From contig NZ_JAGKJJ010000019.1 of NCBI RefSeq assembly GCF_020329505.1, positions 124,001-188,000 of the forward strand: DNA of 64,000 nt, written 5' to 3'. The notes beneath the pieces are model-generated. The model had not been told where the DNA came from and did not search any database. It saw only the letters and a list, made by a program, of their open reading frames with translations. The DNA comes from Bradyrhizobium semiaridum. Its GTDB lineage: Bacteria > Pseudomonadota > Alphaproteobacteria > Rhizobiales > Xanthobacteraceae. Made by a program: the position numbers and the translations under genes. Of this stretch, positions 1 to 7,153 are shown in pieces. The stretch's first letter is position 1, and each line of letters opens with the position of its first letter.

Positions 1-156
1 GAAGCCGACTTGACGCAGGGCACGTTGGTCGAGGTGCTGCAACACTGTCCGCCGCCATCAGTGCCGGTATCCTTGCTCTATCCCCGCAACCGCCAGCTCT
101 CGCCACGCGTTCGCGTGTTCATCGACTATGTGATGCGCGCATTCGGGCGGAACTGA
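1..156 (+). CDS. LysR-family transcriptional regulator, C-terminal fragment
   Basis: The reading frame is open from the first base and stops at TGA 154-156, giving 51 residues. It contains LLYPRNRQLSPRVRVFIDYV, the typical last helix and strand of a LysR effector-binding domain (tyrosine-proline, arginines, then FIDYV). The DNA-binding half lies upstream of the window, so target genes cannot be named. The identification rests on this tail alone. Confidence 0.7.
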   Translation, partial: EADLTQGTLVEVLQHCPPPSVPVSLLYPRNRQLSPRVRVFIDYVMRAFGRN

Positions 157-216
157 CGGCGCGGCGGAACCAGCACCGGAGCGCCGACGTTATCCGTTCA
201 ACACCGGAGGTTTCTG

Positions 217-423
217 ATGCGAGTCTTTCTCGGAATGATCTTGGGTGCGCTGCTGCTGGTTTGCGGCGTCTATGTCGTCGATTCCATGCGGACGTCGAGC
301 GTCGCGAGCGGGCAGACCGCGCAGGAGACCCGCACCATCGTCAATTGGGACGTCGCCGCCCAGGACTGGAACATGCTGAAGACGCGCGCCCACGAGGAAT
401 GGACCAAGATTGCCTCGAAGTAG
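217..423 (+). CDS. small single-pass membrane or secreted protein, unknown function
   Basis: A 68-residue product. Residues 2-22 form a hydrophobic segment starting MRVFLGMILGALLLVCGVYV, suiting an N-terminal anchor or signal peptide. The rest is hydrophilic, rich in Trp, Thr and Glu, and ends in Lys. A good ribosome site (GGAGG, about 7 bases ahead of the ATG) and a strong hairpin just downstream support a real, independently expressed gene. No family is recognised. Confidence 0.6.
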   Translation: MRVFLGMILGALLLVCGVYVVDSMRTSSVASGQTAQETRTIVNWDVAAQDWNMLKTRAHEEWTKIASK

Positions 424-455
424 CGGCGCCCGTCCAAGCGTCGACACCCGAACGA

Positions 456-483
456 ATGGCCTCTCCCATCCGGGAGAGGCCAT
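456..483 (+). terminator. strong hairpin after the 68-aa gene
   Basis: ATGGCCTCTCCC (456-467) and GGGAGAGGCCAT (472-483) form a perfect 12-bp stem with an ATCC loop, 33 bases after the stop codon at 423. Only three Ts follow, so this is either a weak intrinsic terminator or an RNA-stabilising structure. Confidence 0.5.
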
Positions 484-599
484 GATTTATGGCCGAAACG
501 CGTCAGCGTTCTCTCGATTGCTTCGCTTACATCAAGCGCGGGTCGGCCTTGGGCCGGTGCTAAACTCGCAATGACGGGCAGATATTGGCGACGACTGCC

Positions 600-1280
600 T
601 CAGTTGTTCTCGATCTTGCGGCCCATGTTCGCCTTGCGGGCGTCGGCGATCACCTGTTCGAACTGATCCATGCTGAGCGCGCCGGGGACGCGGTACTTGC
701 CGACGATGAAGGACGGCGTGCCGTTGAAGCCGAAGGCTTCGGCCTGCTCGTTGTTGCGTGCAAGCAGAGCGTCGATCGCCTTGGCATTGGCGTCGAGATC
801 CTTCTTCAGGCGGTCCATGTCGAGGCCGGCGCCGGAGAGCAGCTCGGCGATCCGCGGCTCGGTGATGCGCGAGTTGACCGAGATCATCGCCTCATGGGCG
901 GCTTCGAACTTGTTCTGATATTTCGCCGCCAGCGCCATCCGCGCGGCGACCTTGGACACCGGCCCGAGGATCGGCCAGTCCTTCAGCACCAGCCGGACCT
1001 TGCCGTCGTCCTGCACCACCTGGCGGAGCTCCGGCGCGAGCTTGCGGCAATAGGGGCAGTTGTAGTCGAACCATTCGACGATGGTGATGTCGCCGGTGGG
1101 ATTGCCGATCACCGGAATATCCGGATCGCGCAGCACCTGCGCCTCGGTCAAAACCTTGTCGTCGTCCTCGGCACGCGCGGGCACTGCCGGCAGCAGCGCG
1201 AGGCCGGCACCGAGCAGGCCGAGCGCAACGCGGCGGCTGGGGCCGGAATTGACCAGAGGTGATGTCGTCTGCTGCTTCAT
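600..1280 (-). CDS. DsbA-family periplasmic thiol:disulfide oxidoreductase
   Basis: A 226-residue thioredoxin-fold protein. The N-terminus carries an Arg-Arg pair and a hydrophobic stretch ending in PARA, a signal peptide (possibly Tat type) cleaved near residue 37. The active site is C75-P-Y-C78 in FDYNCPYCRK, and the cis-proline loop is NGTPSFIVG near residue 190. The spacing matches the DsbA/DsbG-like 'thioredoxin_4' family, which oxidises or isomerises disulfides in the periplasm. A dsbB-like gene lies at 5329-5865 but not in the same operon, so partnership is inferred. The substrate is unknown. Confidence 0.85.
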   Translation of the reverse strand: MKQQTTSPLVNSGPSRRVALGLLGAGLALLPAVPARAEDDDKVLTEAQVLRDPDIPVIGNPTGDITIVEWFDYNCPYCRKLAPELRQVVQDDGKVRLVLKDWPILGPVSKVAARMALAAKYQNKFEAAHEAMISVNSRITEPRIAELLSGAGLDMDRLKKDLDANAKAIDALLARNNEQAEAFGFNGTPSFIVGKYRVPGALSMDQFEQVIADARKANMGRKIENN

Positions 1281-1310
1281 GACTGGCTTTCGCGAGGGCC
1301 CTTTGCCGTT

Positions 1311-1403
1311 TTACGCTCGGGGCACATGGATGTTACGCAGCAGCATATAGACCGCCGCGAGAACAATCGCAGCCGCAAAAGACAATAATGAGGCGTCCGG
1401 CAA
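1311..1403 (-). CDS. possible 30-aa membrane peptide
   Basis: A TTG codon at 1401-1403 opens a 30-residue frame ending at TAA 1311-1313. It contains SFAAAIVLAAVYMLL, a clear transmembrane-like segment, followed by basic RNIHVPRA. It fills the gap between the DsbA-like gene and the thioesterase, on the same strand. The start is non-ATG and the ribosome site (GGCGG) is weak, so this is a candidate only. Confidence 0.25.
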   Translation of the reverse strand: MPDASLLSFAAAIVLAAVYMLLRNIHVPRA

Positions 1404-1447
1404 GCTGAAAGCCGCCGGGCGGTGGCTCCAGACGGAGGAACTGGCGT

Positions 1448-1903
1448 CTATTTTGGCGGCTGCTCCCGCCGCTGCAACGCCATCAGCGTGCCGGTCATGG
1501 TCGCAACCAGGGTCTTGGCGCCGTCCTGCACGGCATAGGCCTTGCCGTCGCAGACCGTCAGCGTGCGGCCAGGCTTGACCACGACGCCGCGGAACAGGAA
1601 GCGCTCACCGCGCGCCGGTGCCAGGAGGTTGGTCTTGAACTCCACGGTGAGGATGTCGGAGCCCTCCGGCATCAGCGTGAAAGCGGCAATGCCGCAGGCA
1701 TTGTCGAGGCCCGCCGTGATGACGCCGGCATGCACGAAGCCATTCTGCTGGGTGAACTCGGGCGCATAGGACATCGCGAGATCGACCTCGCCCGGCTCTA
1801 GGCGCGCGATCGAGATGCCGAGCGTCTGCATCGCGCGCTGCTGCGCGAACGTCGCGGTTGCGGCCGCGTGGTAGTCGGGATTCTTCGGCGCGAAGCTCGA
1901 CAT
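1448..1903 (-). CDS. PaaI-family hotdog thioesterase
   Basis: A 151-residue hotdog-fold protein starting MSSFAPKNPDY. The segment QQNGFVHAGVITAGLDNACG matches the PaaI/YdiI active-site region (Asn/His-Ala-Gly and an Asp on the long helix), which hydrolyses acyl-CoA or aryl-CoA thioesters. An in-frame GTG at 1910-1912 overlaps the upstream gene's TGA as GTGA, so translation may be coupled and begin three codons earlier. It forms a two-gene operon with the other thioesterase (1909-2343). Substrate unknown. Confidence 0.8.
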   Translation of the reverse strand: MSSFAPKNPDYHAAATATFAQQRAMQTLGISIARLEPGEVDLAMSYAPEFTQQNGFVHAGVITAGLDNACGIAAFTLMPEGSDILTVEFKTNLLAPARGERFLFRGVVVKPGRTLTVCDGKAYAVQDGAKTLVATMTGTLMALQRREQPPK

Positions 1904-1908
1904 GCCGG

Positions 1909-2343
1909 TCACGCGGTCACGGGTTCTGACGGCACGAGGTGCTGCATCGCGGCGTAGCGGATCGCCGGCGCGAACGGGGTCGACTTGCGTTCGGCGCGAT
2001 CGAGATGCACGGCCGTGATCTCGCACATCGCGGCGACCTCGCCGCTCTCCACATTGCGCATCTCGTGCGAGATGCGGACCAGCCTGTCGCGCAGCTCGAC
2101 AAGGCGACTCCTGACCTCGACATTGTCGCCGGCGAGCAGCTCGCGCTTGTAGGCGATGTTCTGCTGCACGGCGGCCATGCCGCGGCCGGATTCGCGCAGA
2201 TAGCTCGGCGTCAGCCCGATCCGCGCGAACATATTCCAGCTCGCCTCGTCGAACTTGCCGACATACCACATGACGTTCATGTGGCCGATATGATCGCAGT
2301 GCCACGGATAGACCGTGCCGCGATAGGTTGCCTCGCCCTCCAT
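1909..2343 (-). CDS. 4HBT/YbgC-like acyl-CoA thioesterase
   Basis: A 144-residue hotdog protein. The segment WHCDHIGHMNVMWYVGKFDE carries the Asp-His and Asn-containing signature of 4-hydroxybenzoyl-CoA thioesterase-like enzymes, with the long central helix following. It is the first gene of a two-thioesterase operon. Its promoter region contains two matching palindromes (2368-2383, 2404-2417) and it diverges from a TetR gene at 2526, so repression by that TetR is likely. The ligand is probably an acyl-CoA or aromatic compound; this is inference. Confidence 0.8.
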   Translation of the reverse strand: MEGEATYRGTVYPWHCDHIGHMNVMWYVGKFDEASWNMFARIGLTPSYLRESGRGMAAVQQNIAYKRELLAGDNVEVRSRLVELRDRLVRISHEMRNVESGEVAAMCEITAVHLDRAERKSTPFAPAIRYAAMQHLVPSEPVTA

Positions 2344-2367
2344 CGTGCCGCTCCGCGCTTCATTCGT

Positions 2368-2383
2368 GATACGGTAGCGTATC
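2368..2383. promoter_or_regulatory. TetR-type operator, copy 1
   Basis: GATACGGTAGCGTATC has 6-bp arms GATACG/CGTATC around GTAG. It lies 25 bases upstream of the thioesterase ATG, in the gap to the divergent TetR gene. A second near-identical palindrome is centred 35 bases away, which argues for a true repressor site. Confidence 0.7.
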
Positions 2384-2403
2384 AGCGCTCGACCGGGCTA
2401 GCA

Positions 2404-2417
2404 ATACGGTACCGTAT
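2404..2417. promoter_or_regulatory. TetR-type operator, copy 2
   Basis: ATACGGTACCGTAT is a perfect 14-bp palindrome and matches copy 1 at nearly every position (consensus ATACGGTA-CGTAT). The two copies sit between the divergent thioesterase operon and the TetR gene, so the regulator could control both directions. Confidence 0.7.
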
Positions 2418-2418
2418 C

Positions 2419-2472
2419 AAAGCATGATCCGGAAAAGTACGAGGCGGTTTCCGAAGACATCATGCGCAAACA
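2419..2472 (+). repeat. dispersed intergenic repeat, copy A
   Basis: This begins AAAGCATGATCCGGAAAAGT and ends ATCATGCGCAAACAA. The same two blocks, with a similar GCGGTTT centre, occur on the opposite strand at 48165-48247. It sits inside the apparent upstream extension of the TetR reading frame, which supports the later TetR start at 2526. Confidence 0.65.
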
Positions 2473-2525
2473 ACAGACTATGCGCGACGAAAACTCTTCG
2501 CACATGGGCGCCCTGCGGAGATCAC

Positions 2526-3083
2526 ATGACTGAAAGCAAGGCCGATGTCTGGGTCGCGGCGGGCTTTGCCGAGCTCGCTCATTCCGGCGTCGACGGCGTG
2601 CGGGTCGAGGTGCTGGCGAAGACTCTCGGCGTCACCAAGGGCGGCTTCTACCGCCAATTCAAGGATCGCGCTGCGCTGCTGGAGGCGATGCTGGCGCGCT
2701 GGCGCGACGGCCGCATCGCCGCGATCGAGAAACAGACTGCGCTCGACGGCGCCAGCGCGCGTGAGCGGCTGAAGGCGATCATCACGCTGTATTCGGAGCG
2801 CATGAACACCGAGGCGATGGCGATCGAGCTCGCGATCCGGCAGTGGGCGCGCACCGACGACGCCGCAGCTACCGCTGCAGCCAGCGTCGACGCCGCGCGG
2901 CTGAAGAATGTCGGCCAGCTCTATCGCGCCGCCGGGCTGCCGGCCGAGGAGGCCGACGCGCAGGCCTTCCTGTTCTACTGCTTCATCTTCGGCCAGAGCC
3001 TGCTGTTCCTCGAGCGCGGCCCGCGCAAGCGCGCGCAACTATTGGCCACCTCGGCGGACAAGCTGCTCGCCAGCGACCAATAG
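2526..3083 (+). CDS. TetR/AcrR-family transcriptional regulator
   Basis: A 185-residue protein starting MTESKADVWVAAGFAEL. Residues about 25-50 form the helix-turn-helix (VEVLAKTLGVTKGGFYRQFK), in which GxFYxxF is the TetR hallmark. The C-terminal part is a mostly helical ligand domain. The frame is open back to 2424, but that extension runs through a dispersed repeat, so the ATG at 2526 is preferred. It diverges from the two-thioesterase operon and two palindromes lie between them. Likely role: repressor of the thioesterases and itself. Ligand unknown. Confidence 0.85.
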   Translation: MTESKADVWVAAGFAELAHSGVDGVRVEVLAKTLGVTKGGFYRQFKDRAALLEAMLARWRDGRIAAIEKQTALDGASARERLKAIITLYSERMNTEAMAIELAIRQWARTDDAAATAAASVDAARLKNVGQLYRAAGLPAEEADAQAFLFYCFIFGQSLLFLERGPRKRAQLLATSADKLLASDQ

Positions 3084-3086
3084 AAA

Positions 3087-3111
3087 AGCGGCCGGCGTCA
3101 TGCCGGCCGCT
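3087..3111 (-). terminator. intrinsic terminator between convergent genes
   Basis: AGCGGCCGGC (3087-3096) and GCCGGCCGCT (3102-3111) form a perfect 10-bp stem with a 5-base loop. Read on the minus strand the stem is followed by TTTCTA, so it best serves the secreted-protein gene at 3131-3625; it may also stop TetR transcription. Confidence 0.65.
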
Positions 3112-3130
3112 CGCCGAACTCGACGAAAAC

Positions 3131-3625
3131 TCAGCCCTTCAGGCGCTTGTTGCATTCGCTGTAGAAGCCGCCGCCACCCTTCTGATTCCAGCGCATGCCG
3201 CCGGTGGTGTTGTTGGCCTTGTTGAGCTTCCACTGCTCCGAGCAGGTGTGCATGCGCGCCATGTGCGGCTTCTCGCTGGCGAACTTCGGATCGATCGCGG
3301 TCGGGAAGACGGCATTGCCGGTGGCAACCGGCGCGGCCGGTGCAGCAGGCGCGGCCTCCTTCTTAGCCTCCTTCGGCGCGGCCGGTGCCGGAGCTGCGGC
3401 AGCGGGCGGCGGCGCGGCGGGCGCAGCGGCCGGTGTCGCGTCGGCGCCGCACTGGGTCTTGCGGAAGTCATTCCACTTCTGGTCGCCGAGCGTGCCGGCG
3501 GTCTTGGCGGCCTGATACTTCGCGCTGCATTCTTGCATGGTCAGGGCCTGCGCCGGCGCGCTGGCCGCGAAGGCTGCAAAACCCGACACCGCGATCACGC
3601 ACAACAATCTGGTCTGGATGGTCAT
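3131..3625 (-). CDS. secreted Ala/Pro-rich protein with two Cys-Trp modules
   Basis: A 164-residue product with a signal peptide ending ASAPAQA near residue 27. Two similar modules flank an Ala/Pro/Lys linker (about residues 62-100). Each has a Cys, an Asn/Gln-Trp and a closing Cys: CSAKYQAAK...QKWNDFRKTQC and CSEQWKLNK...MRWNQKGG...C. Four cysteines could form two disulfides. The architecture resembles PsiF-like small secreted proteins of Bradyrhizobium, and a PsiF protein lies next door at 3805. Function unknown. The ribosome site GGGAG precedes the ATG. Confidence 0.7.
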   Translation of the reverse strand: MTIQTRLLCVIAVSGFAAFAASAPAQALTMQECSAKYQAAKTAGTLGDQKWNDFRKTQCGADATPAAAPAAPPPAAAAPAPAAPKEAKKEAAPAAPAAPVATGNAVFPTAIDPKFASEKPHMARMHTCSEQWKLNKANNTTGGMRWNQKGGGGFYSECNKRLKG

Positions 3626-3804
3626 TTCTGGTCTCCCTCTGGGGGCATTGGCACAAGGACCATTATCCTAGCGCAACCCGAACTTGCGGCAACGCGCCGA
3701 CGCCGTCGCGCGTCAAAATATTGTGGCGGCGAGACCGCCGCATGTTCATCAGCGGTTCAGCATCGCCGCGCGACGGTTCCGCTCCCTTCCCTCTGAGGTG
3801 CCCC

Positions 3805-4104
3805 ATGATGACGAAGATTTCCTCGCTTGCGACCGCCACCGCGCTTGCCTCCGTGCTGCTGATGGGCGGAGCATTCGCGCAAACGACCGCGCCGGCCGCC
3901 AAGGACGCCGCTCCCAAGACCGAGACGACCAAGGCAGATACCAAGGCGCCGGCCGAGAAGAAGCAGCGCAGTGCCGAGTCGCTGGAGTGCTCGAAGGAGG
4001 CCGACGCCAAGGGACTGCATGGCAAAGAGCGCAAGAAATTCCGCTCCGAATGCAAGAAGCAGAAGGCCGCCGGCGGCGCCGCCGCTCAGCCCGCCTCGAA
4101 GTAA
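3805..4104 (+). CDS. PsiF-family small secreted protein
   Basis: A 99-residue product starting MMTKISSLATATALAS, with a signal peptide cleaved after GGAFA. After an Ala/Lys/Thr linker comes one PsiF repeat, CSKEADAKGLHGKERKKFRS, closing with ECKK (two cysteines, conserved Gly-Lys-x-Arg). In enterobacteria psiF is phosphate-starvation inducible, but no Pho box is evident here. The frame is open further upstream; the ATG at 3805 is chosen because it starts the signal peptide. Confidence 0.75.
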   Translation: MMTKISSLATATALASVLLMGGAFAQTTAPAAKDAAPKTETTKADTKAPAEKKQRSAESLECSKEADAKGLHGKERKKFRSECKKQKAAGGAAAQPASK

Positions 4105-4127
4105 TTCAGAGCCGTCATGGTTCTGTT

Positions 4128-4151
4128 CACCCTCCCTGGCTCGGGAGGGTG
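4128..4151 (+). terminator. 9-bp hairpin after the PsiF-like gene
   Basis: CACCCTCCC (4128-4136) and GGGAGGGTG (4143-4151) pair perfectly around TGGCTC, 24 bases past the stop at 4104. AAAATTT follows rather than a clean T-run, so termination efficiency is uncertain. Confidence 0.45.
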
Positions 4152-4239
4152 AAAATTTGTGCGCCGGCAGCCGGAGGCGCGCATTGCTGCAATCGCGAGA
4201 TGCAATTGTCGCGCGGGAGCGAATTTGCCATAAGGCGGC

Positions 4240-5325
4240 GTGACCCTGATCCGCGCTGCGATGGCAACGGCCATTCCCGACCGCACCAAGGCCTTGAACG
4301 GGCTCGAGACCCTTGTCATCGGCGCCGCCGGCGGCGTGCTGTTCCTGTGGGCCGAGTTGCCGGGTGGCCTGATCTCCGGCGCGATGACCGCGGTCGCGAT
4401 CGCCGCGCTGGCAGGGCGGCCGCTCGCGGTGCCCGCTTTGCTGACCCAGGCGGTGCTGCTGCTGCTCGGCATCTCGCTGGGCTCGCTGATGTCGCAGCAA
4501 TTGTTGCAGCACATGAGCTCCTACCCCATCACCATCGGCCTGCTGGCGCTGGCGACGTTCTGCTCGACCTTCGGCTCGAGCTACTATCTGCAGCGCATCC
4601 ACGGCTGGGACCAGACCTCTGCCTTCCTCGCCGGCAGCCCCGGTGCGCTGTCGCAGATCACCATCCTCGCCGCCGAGAAAGGCGCCGACGTCGCCGCCAT
4701 CGCCGTGGTGCAGACCATGCGCGTGATCATCTTGACCGCGGCGCTGCCGCTGGTGCTGGCGCTGACCGGGGTGACGCATGCAGCACCGCCGCCTTTGCCG
4801 ACGGCGGTCGCCTCGCCGGCCGGGCTTGCCGCGCTGATCGCCGCCTCGATCGGCGCCTCGCTGCTGCTGCGCTGGGTGAAATTTCCGGCGAGTTGGATGT
4901 TCGGCGCGATGCTCGCTTCCAGCCTGCTGCACGGCTCGGAATTGGTCGATGGCGGCCTGCCGCCCTGGCTGCGCAACGTCGCGTTGGTCGGTATCGGCGC
5001 CATCATCGGCACCCGCTTCGCGCGGATGAAGACCTCGACCTTGCTGAGCCACATCAATGCCGGGCTGGGCTCGTTCGCGATCGCGATCCTGATCTCCGCC
5101 ATCTTCGTCGCGGTGATCGGCTTCACCACCCATGTCCGGCTCGCCGACGTCGTGGTGGCGTTCGCGCCCGGCGCGATGGACGCCATGCTGGCGCTGGCGC
5201 TGACGCTGCACATCGACCCGATCTTCGTCGGTGCGCACCACCTGTCGCGCTTCGTGTTCGTCTCGATCGCGACGCCGGGCATCGTCCATTTGTTCGGCCG
5301 TCCGCAGGACGACGTCGACGATTAG
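4240..5325 (+). CDS. AbrB-family (PF05145-like) integral membrane protein
   Basis: A 361-residue polytopic protein with about nine to ten hydrophobic segments in two related halves. Each half has a Gly-rich start (AGGVLFLWAELPGGLISGAM; later FPASWMFGAMLASSLLHG). This is the duplicated membrane family misleadingly named AbrB/'ammonia monooxygenase'; members are often annotated as regulators, but transport is at least as likely. The GTG at 4240 has AAGG five bases upstream; an ATG at 4261 is the alternative. It converges with dsbB with a 3-base gap. Confidence 0.8.
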   Translation: MTLIRAAMATAIPDRTKALNGLETLVIGAAGGVLFLWAELPGGLISGAMTAVAIAALAGRPLAVPALLTQAVLLLLGISLGSLMSQQLLQHMSSYPITIGLLALATFCSTFGSSYYLQRIHGWDQTSAFLAGSPGALSQITILAAEKGADVAAIAVVQTMRVIILTAALPLVLALTGVTHAAPPPLPTAVASPAGLAALIAASIGASLLLRWVKFPASWMFGAMLASSLLHGSELVDGGLPPWLRNVALVGIGAIIGTRFARMKTSTLLSHINAGLGSFAIAILISAIFVAVIGFTTHVRLADVVVAFAPGAMDAMLALALTLHIDPIFVGAHHLSRFVFVSIATPGIVHLFGRPQDDVDD

Positions 5326-5328
5326 CTC

Positions 5329-5865
5329 TCAGGCGCGCGCCGTCTTCGCCACGCCCCAGCCGGCGAGCGCGGCCATCAACAGCGAGATCAGCACATTGTA
5401 GCCGGCGAGCGAGATGCCGAGGAAGCGCCACTGCACCTCGTCGCAGCGCACCACCTTGACCTTGTCGAGCTGCTCCAGCAACGAACCGGCCTTGCTGAAA
5501 TCCATCACCGGGCCGGAGCAATCGGTCGGCCCCTGCCAGAATCCCCATTCGACGCCGGCGTGGTAGGTCCCGAGCCCGGCATTGGCGAGCGCGGCGAGGC
5601 CGAGGATCGCAAGCCCCGCCAGCAGCACCGGCCGAGGCGCGCCGCGGCCGGCCGCGAACGCAACCAGCGCACCGAGCGGGACGGCGAGGTAATAGGCATA
5701 GCGCTGCTCGAGGCAGAGCGGACAGGGCAGGATCTCCAGCACCAGCTGAAAGAACCAGGCACCGGCCAGCGTCGCCGTCGCAATCGCGGCGATCGCCAGA
5801 GCCGACGTCAGCGCCGGATTGCCGGTGGTGGAAGCGTGTGACGGATGGGCGGTGGCGGTCGTCAC
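5329..5865 (-). CDS. dsbB: disulfide bond formation protein B
   Basis: A 178-residue inner-membrane protein with four hydrophobic segments. The first redox pair is C48-P-L-C51 in LPCPLCLEQRYAYY, with the DsbB Glu-Gln-Arg following. The second pair is C116 (GPTDCSGP) and C141 (VVRCDEV) in the periplasmic loop. DsbB reoxidises DsbA and passes electrons to quinone. The GTG at 5863-5865 is chosen because AGGAGG precedes it by 6 bases; a longer frame to 5964 lacks such a site. A DsbA-like protein lies about 4 kb away on the same strand. Confidence 0.88.
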   Translation of the reverse strand: MTTATAHPSHASTTGNPALTSALAIAAIATATLAGAWFFQLVLEILPCPLCLEQRYAYYLAVPLGALVAFAAGRGAPRPVLLAGLAILGLAALANAGLGTYHAGVEWGFWQGPTDCSGPVMDFSKAGSLLEQLDKVKVVRCDEVQWRFLGISLAGYNVLISLLMAALAGWGVAKTARA

Positions 5866-5979
5866 GGCGGTCCTCCTGCGAGCATGCTGCGCATGGGCCG
5901 TGCCCTCTTCACGCTCGATCCGGGTCGTATCGCGCGAAAATACCGCTGTCGAGGCGCGGGACAATCACTTCCGCGCGGG

Positions 5980-6007
5980 TTGACCGTGACGGGTTGCCCG
6001 CTATAGT
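5980..6007 (+). promoter_or_regulatory. sigma70-type promoter for tRNA-Leu
   Basis: TTGACC (5980-5985) and TATAGT (6002-6007) are separated by 16 bases, and the mature tRNA begins at 6056. Both hexamers are close to consensus, unusual in this GC-rich context. Confidence 0.65.
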
Positions 6008-6055
6008 CCGCCGCGCTTCGCAACCCTGGCCAATTTCAAGGCTTGGGCCACGAAG

Positions 6056-6140
6056 GCCCCTGTGGCGGAACTGGTAGACGCGCTCGACTCAAAATCGAGT
6101 TCCGCAAGGAGTGCTGGTTCGATTCCGGCCAGGGGCACCA
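6056..6140 (+). tRNA. tRNA-Leu (anticodon CAA)
   Basis: An 85-base cloverleaf with an encoded CCA end. The acceptor arms GCCCCTG (6056-6062) and CAGGGGC (6130-6136) pair. The anticodon stem CTCGA/TCGAG encloses the loop CTCAAAA, giving anticodon CAA, which reads UUG. The long variable arm and the GGTTCGATTCC T-arm fit the leucine class. Its 3' end is partly duplicated at 6177 and again at 40256, as expected for an integration target. Confidence 0.95.
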
Positions 6141-6176
6141 CAAAAAAACTCTGATAATAACAATAATTTAAGCCAT

Positions 6177-6187
6177 TGGTTCGATTC
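6177..6187 (+). repeat. fragment of the tRNA-Leu T-arm
   Basis: TGGTTCGATTC repeats exactly the tRNA bases 6115-6125, 62 bases downstream and in the same orientation, followed by GGGC. It may be a leftover att half-site from an earlier insertion at the tRNA. Confidence 0.45.
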
Positions 6188-6204
6188 GGGCATGCAAGTG
6201 CGGT

Positions 6205-6780
6205 TTAGGCCTCAATTGCTCTCGATTCCTCCCAAGCTTCTCGTAGATCGGCGACCGCCTTACGCCAAGCCTCGCCGTTCCGACCGCCGAAGCGGCGAGC
6301 ATAGGCTGGATGGAAGGTGACGCGCAGCGGAAAGCGCTCGAACTGGAGCTTCGCATTGCGCACCGTTTGGATCCGTCGCTGCTCGCCAAGCAGACGAGCC
6401 GCTGTGCTGCCGAGCGCCACAATCACGCCGGGCTTGGCGCGTCGGATGTCGGTTAGGACTGCCGCGCCATAGCGGCCAACCTCCTCGGTGCTGGGGTTGC
6501 GATTGCGTGCCTTTCGCCGGCTGGAATACGCAATCGGGCGAAACGGAATGGCGTTTGCCAAGCGCACTTGCTTGGGATCGATTCCGGCCTCCAGCAGCAT
6601 CTTGTGTAACGCCCGGCCAGCCGGACCGACGAAAGGTTTGCCTCGCGCAGATTCCTCAGCGCCGGGCGCCTCGCCGACCAAATAAAGCCGAGGCCGTCGA
6701 GACTGACCATCGGGCGAGACACGACGACGATCGAGATTTTTGTTGCCGATGCTTGCCTGGCCAGCCATCACCTTCTGCAT
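6205..6780 (-). CDS. family-4-like uracil-DNA glycosylase homologue without cysteines
   Basis: A 191-residue protein. Residues 36-56 hold motif 1 (GEAPGAEESARGKPFVGPAG), followed by NAIPFRP and RNRNPSTEEV, then VALGSTAARLL and the HPAYARRFGG motif-2 loop. All of these align with family-4 uracil-DNA glycosylases, which remove uracil from DNA. Family-4 enzymes hold a 4Fe-4S cluster with four cysteines; here there is no cysteine at all, and the usual Lys-Cys-Arg-Pro is Pro-Phe-Arg-Pro. Catalysis is plausible, but the cluster is certainly absent. It is the first gene after tRNA-Leu. Confidence 0.75.
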   Translation of the reverse strand: MQKVMAGQASIGNKNLDRRRVSPDGQSRRPRLYLVGEAPGAEESARGKPFVGPAGRALHKMLLEAGIDPKQVRLANAIPFRPIAYSSRRKARNRNPSTEEVGRYGAAVLTDIRRAKPGVIVALGSTAARLLGEQRRIQTVRNAKLQFERFPLRVTFHPAYARRFGGRNGEAWRKAVADLREAWEESRAIEA

Positions 6781-6831
6781 CCGCCCAAGCCACGATATTA
6801 CGATGCTTCGCGCATCACGTTGTGGCAGACC

Positions 6832-7117
6832 TCAGAAACGAAACGCGTAGATGCGTCCATCGGCGCTGATATAGAGGCCGTCCTGGGTGCGATCAGCGTC
6901 TGGAAGCGTCGAGGACCGCTCAAGGGGTCGCTCGCTGGCTGACCGCCGACGCCGCCGACGTTCAATCCGACGGCGCAAAATAGTCCCACAGCGGTTGGGC
7001 ATACACCGGGCCTGCGACACGCGGGTTGAATCCGCGATCCGGCTGCCAGAGCATTTCGCTGTAGGCATTATTTCCATGTCCCGTAGCAGTAAAGTTTGAT
7101 GCGCGGATGTGAGCGAC
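6832..7117 (-). pseudogene. degraded coding remnant, unknown family
   Basis: Two protein-like stretches lie in different frames. 7117-6962 encodes 51 residues without any start codon, including NFTATGHGNNAYSEMLWQPD and VAGPVYAQPLWDYFAPSD. A second frame ends DGLYISADGRIYAFRF at 6832. The composition looks like a real protein interrupted by a frameshift and missing its N-terminus. No family is recognised. It fills most of the gap between the glycosylase and the sensor kinase. Confidence 0.35.
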
Positions 7118-7153
7118 TCAGTGCGGCGGCCACATGTAGCGGTCCGATCGATT

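Noticed and set aside
1448..2305. a single 285-residue thioesterase
   Set aside because: The N-terminal part is out of frame with the 1909-2343 thioesterase and is noise; two separate genes with a 4-base GTGA overlap fit better.
3757..5289. 510-residue minus-strand frame
   Set aside because: Antisense to the PsiF-like and AbrB-family genes; composed largely of Gln, Arg and Asp.
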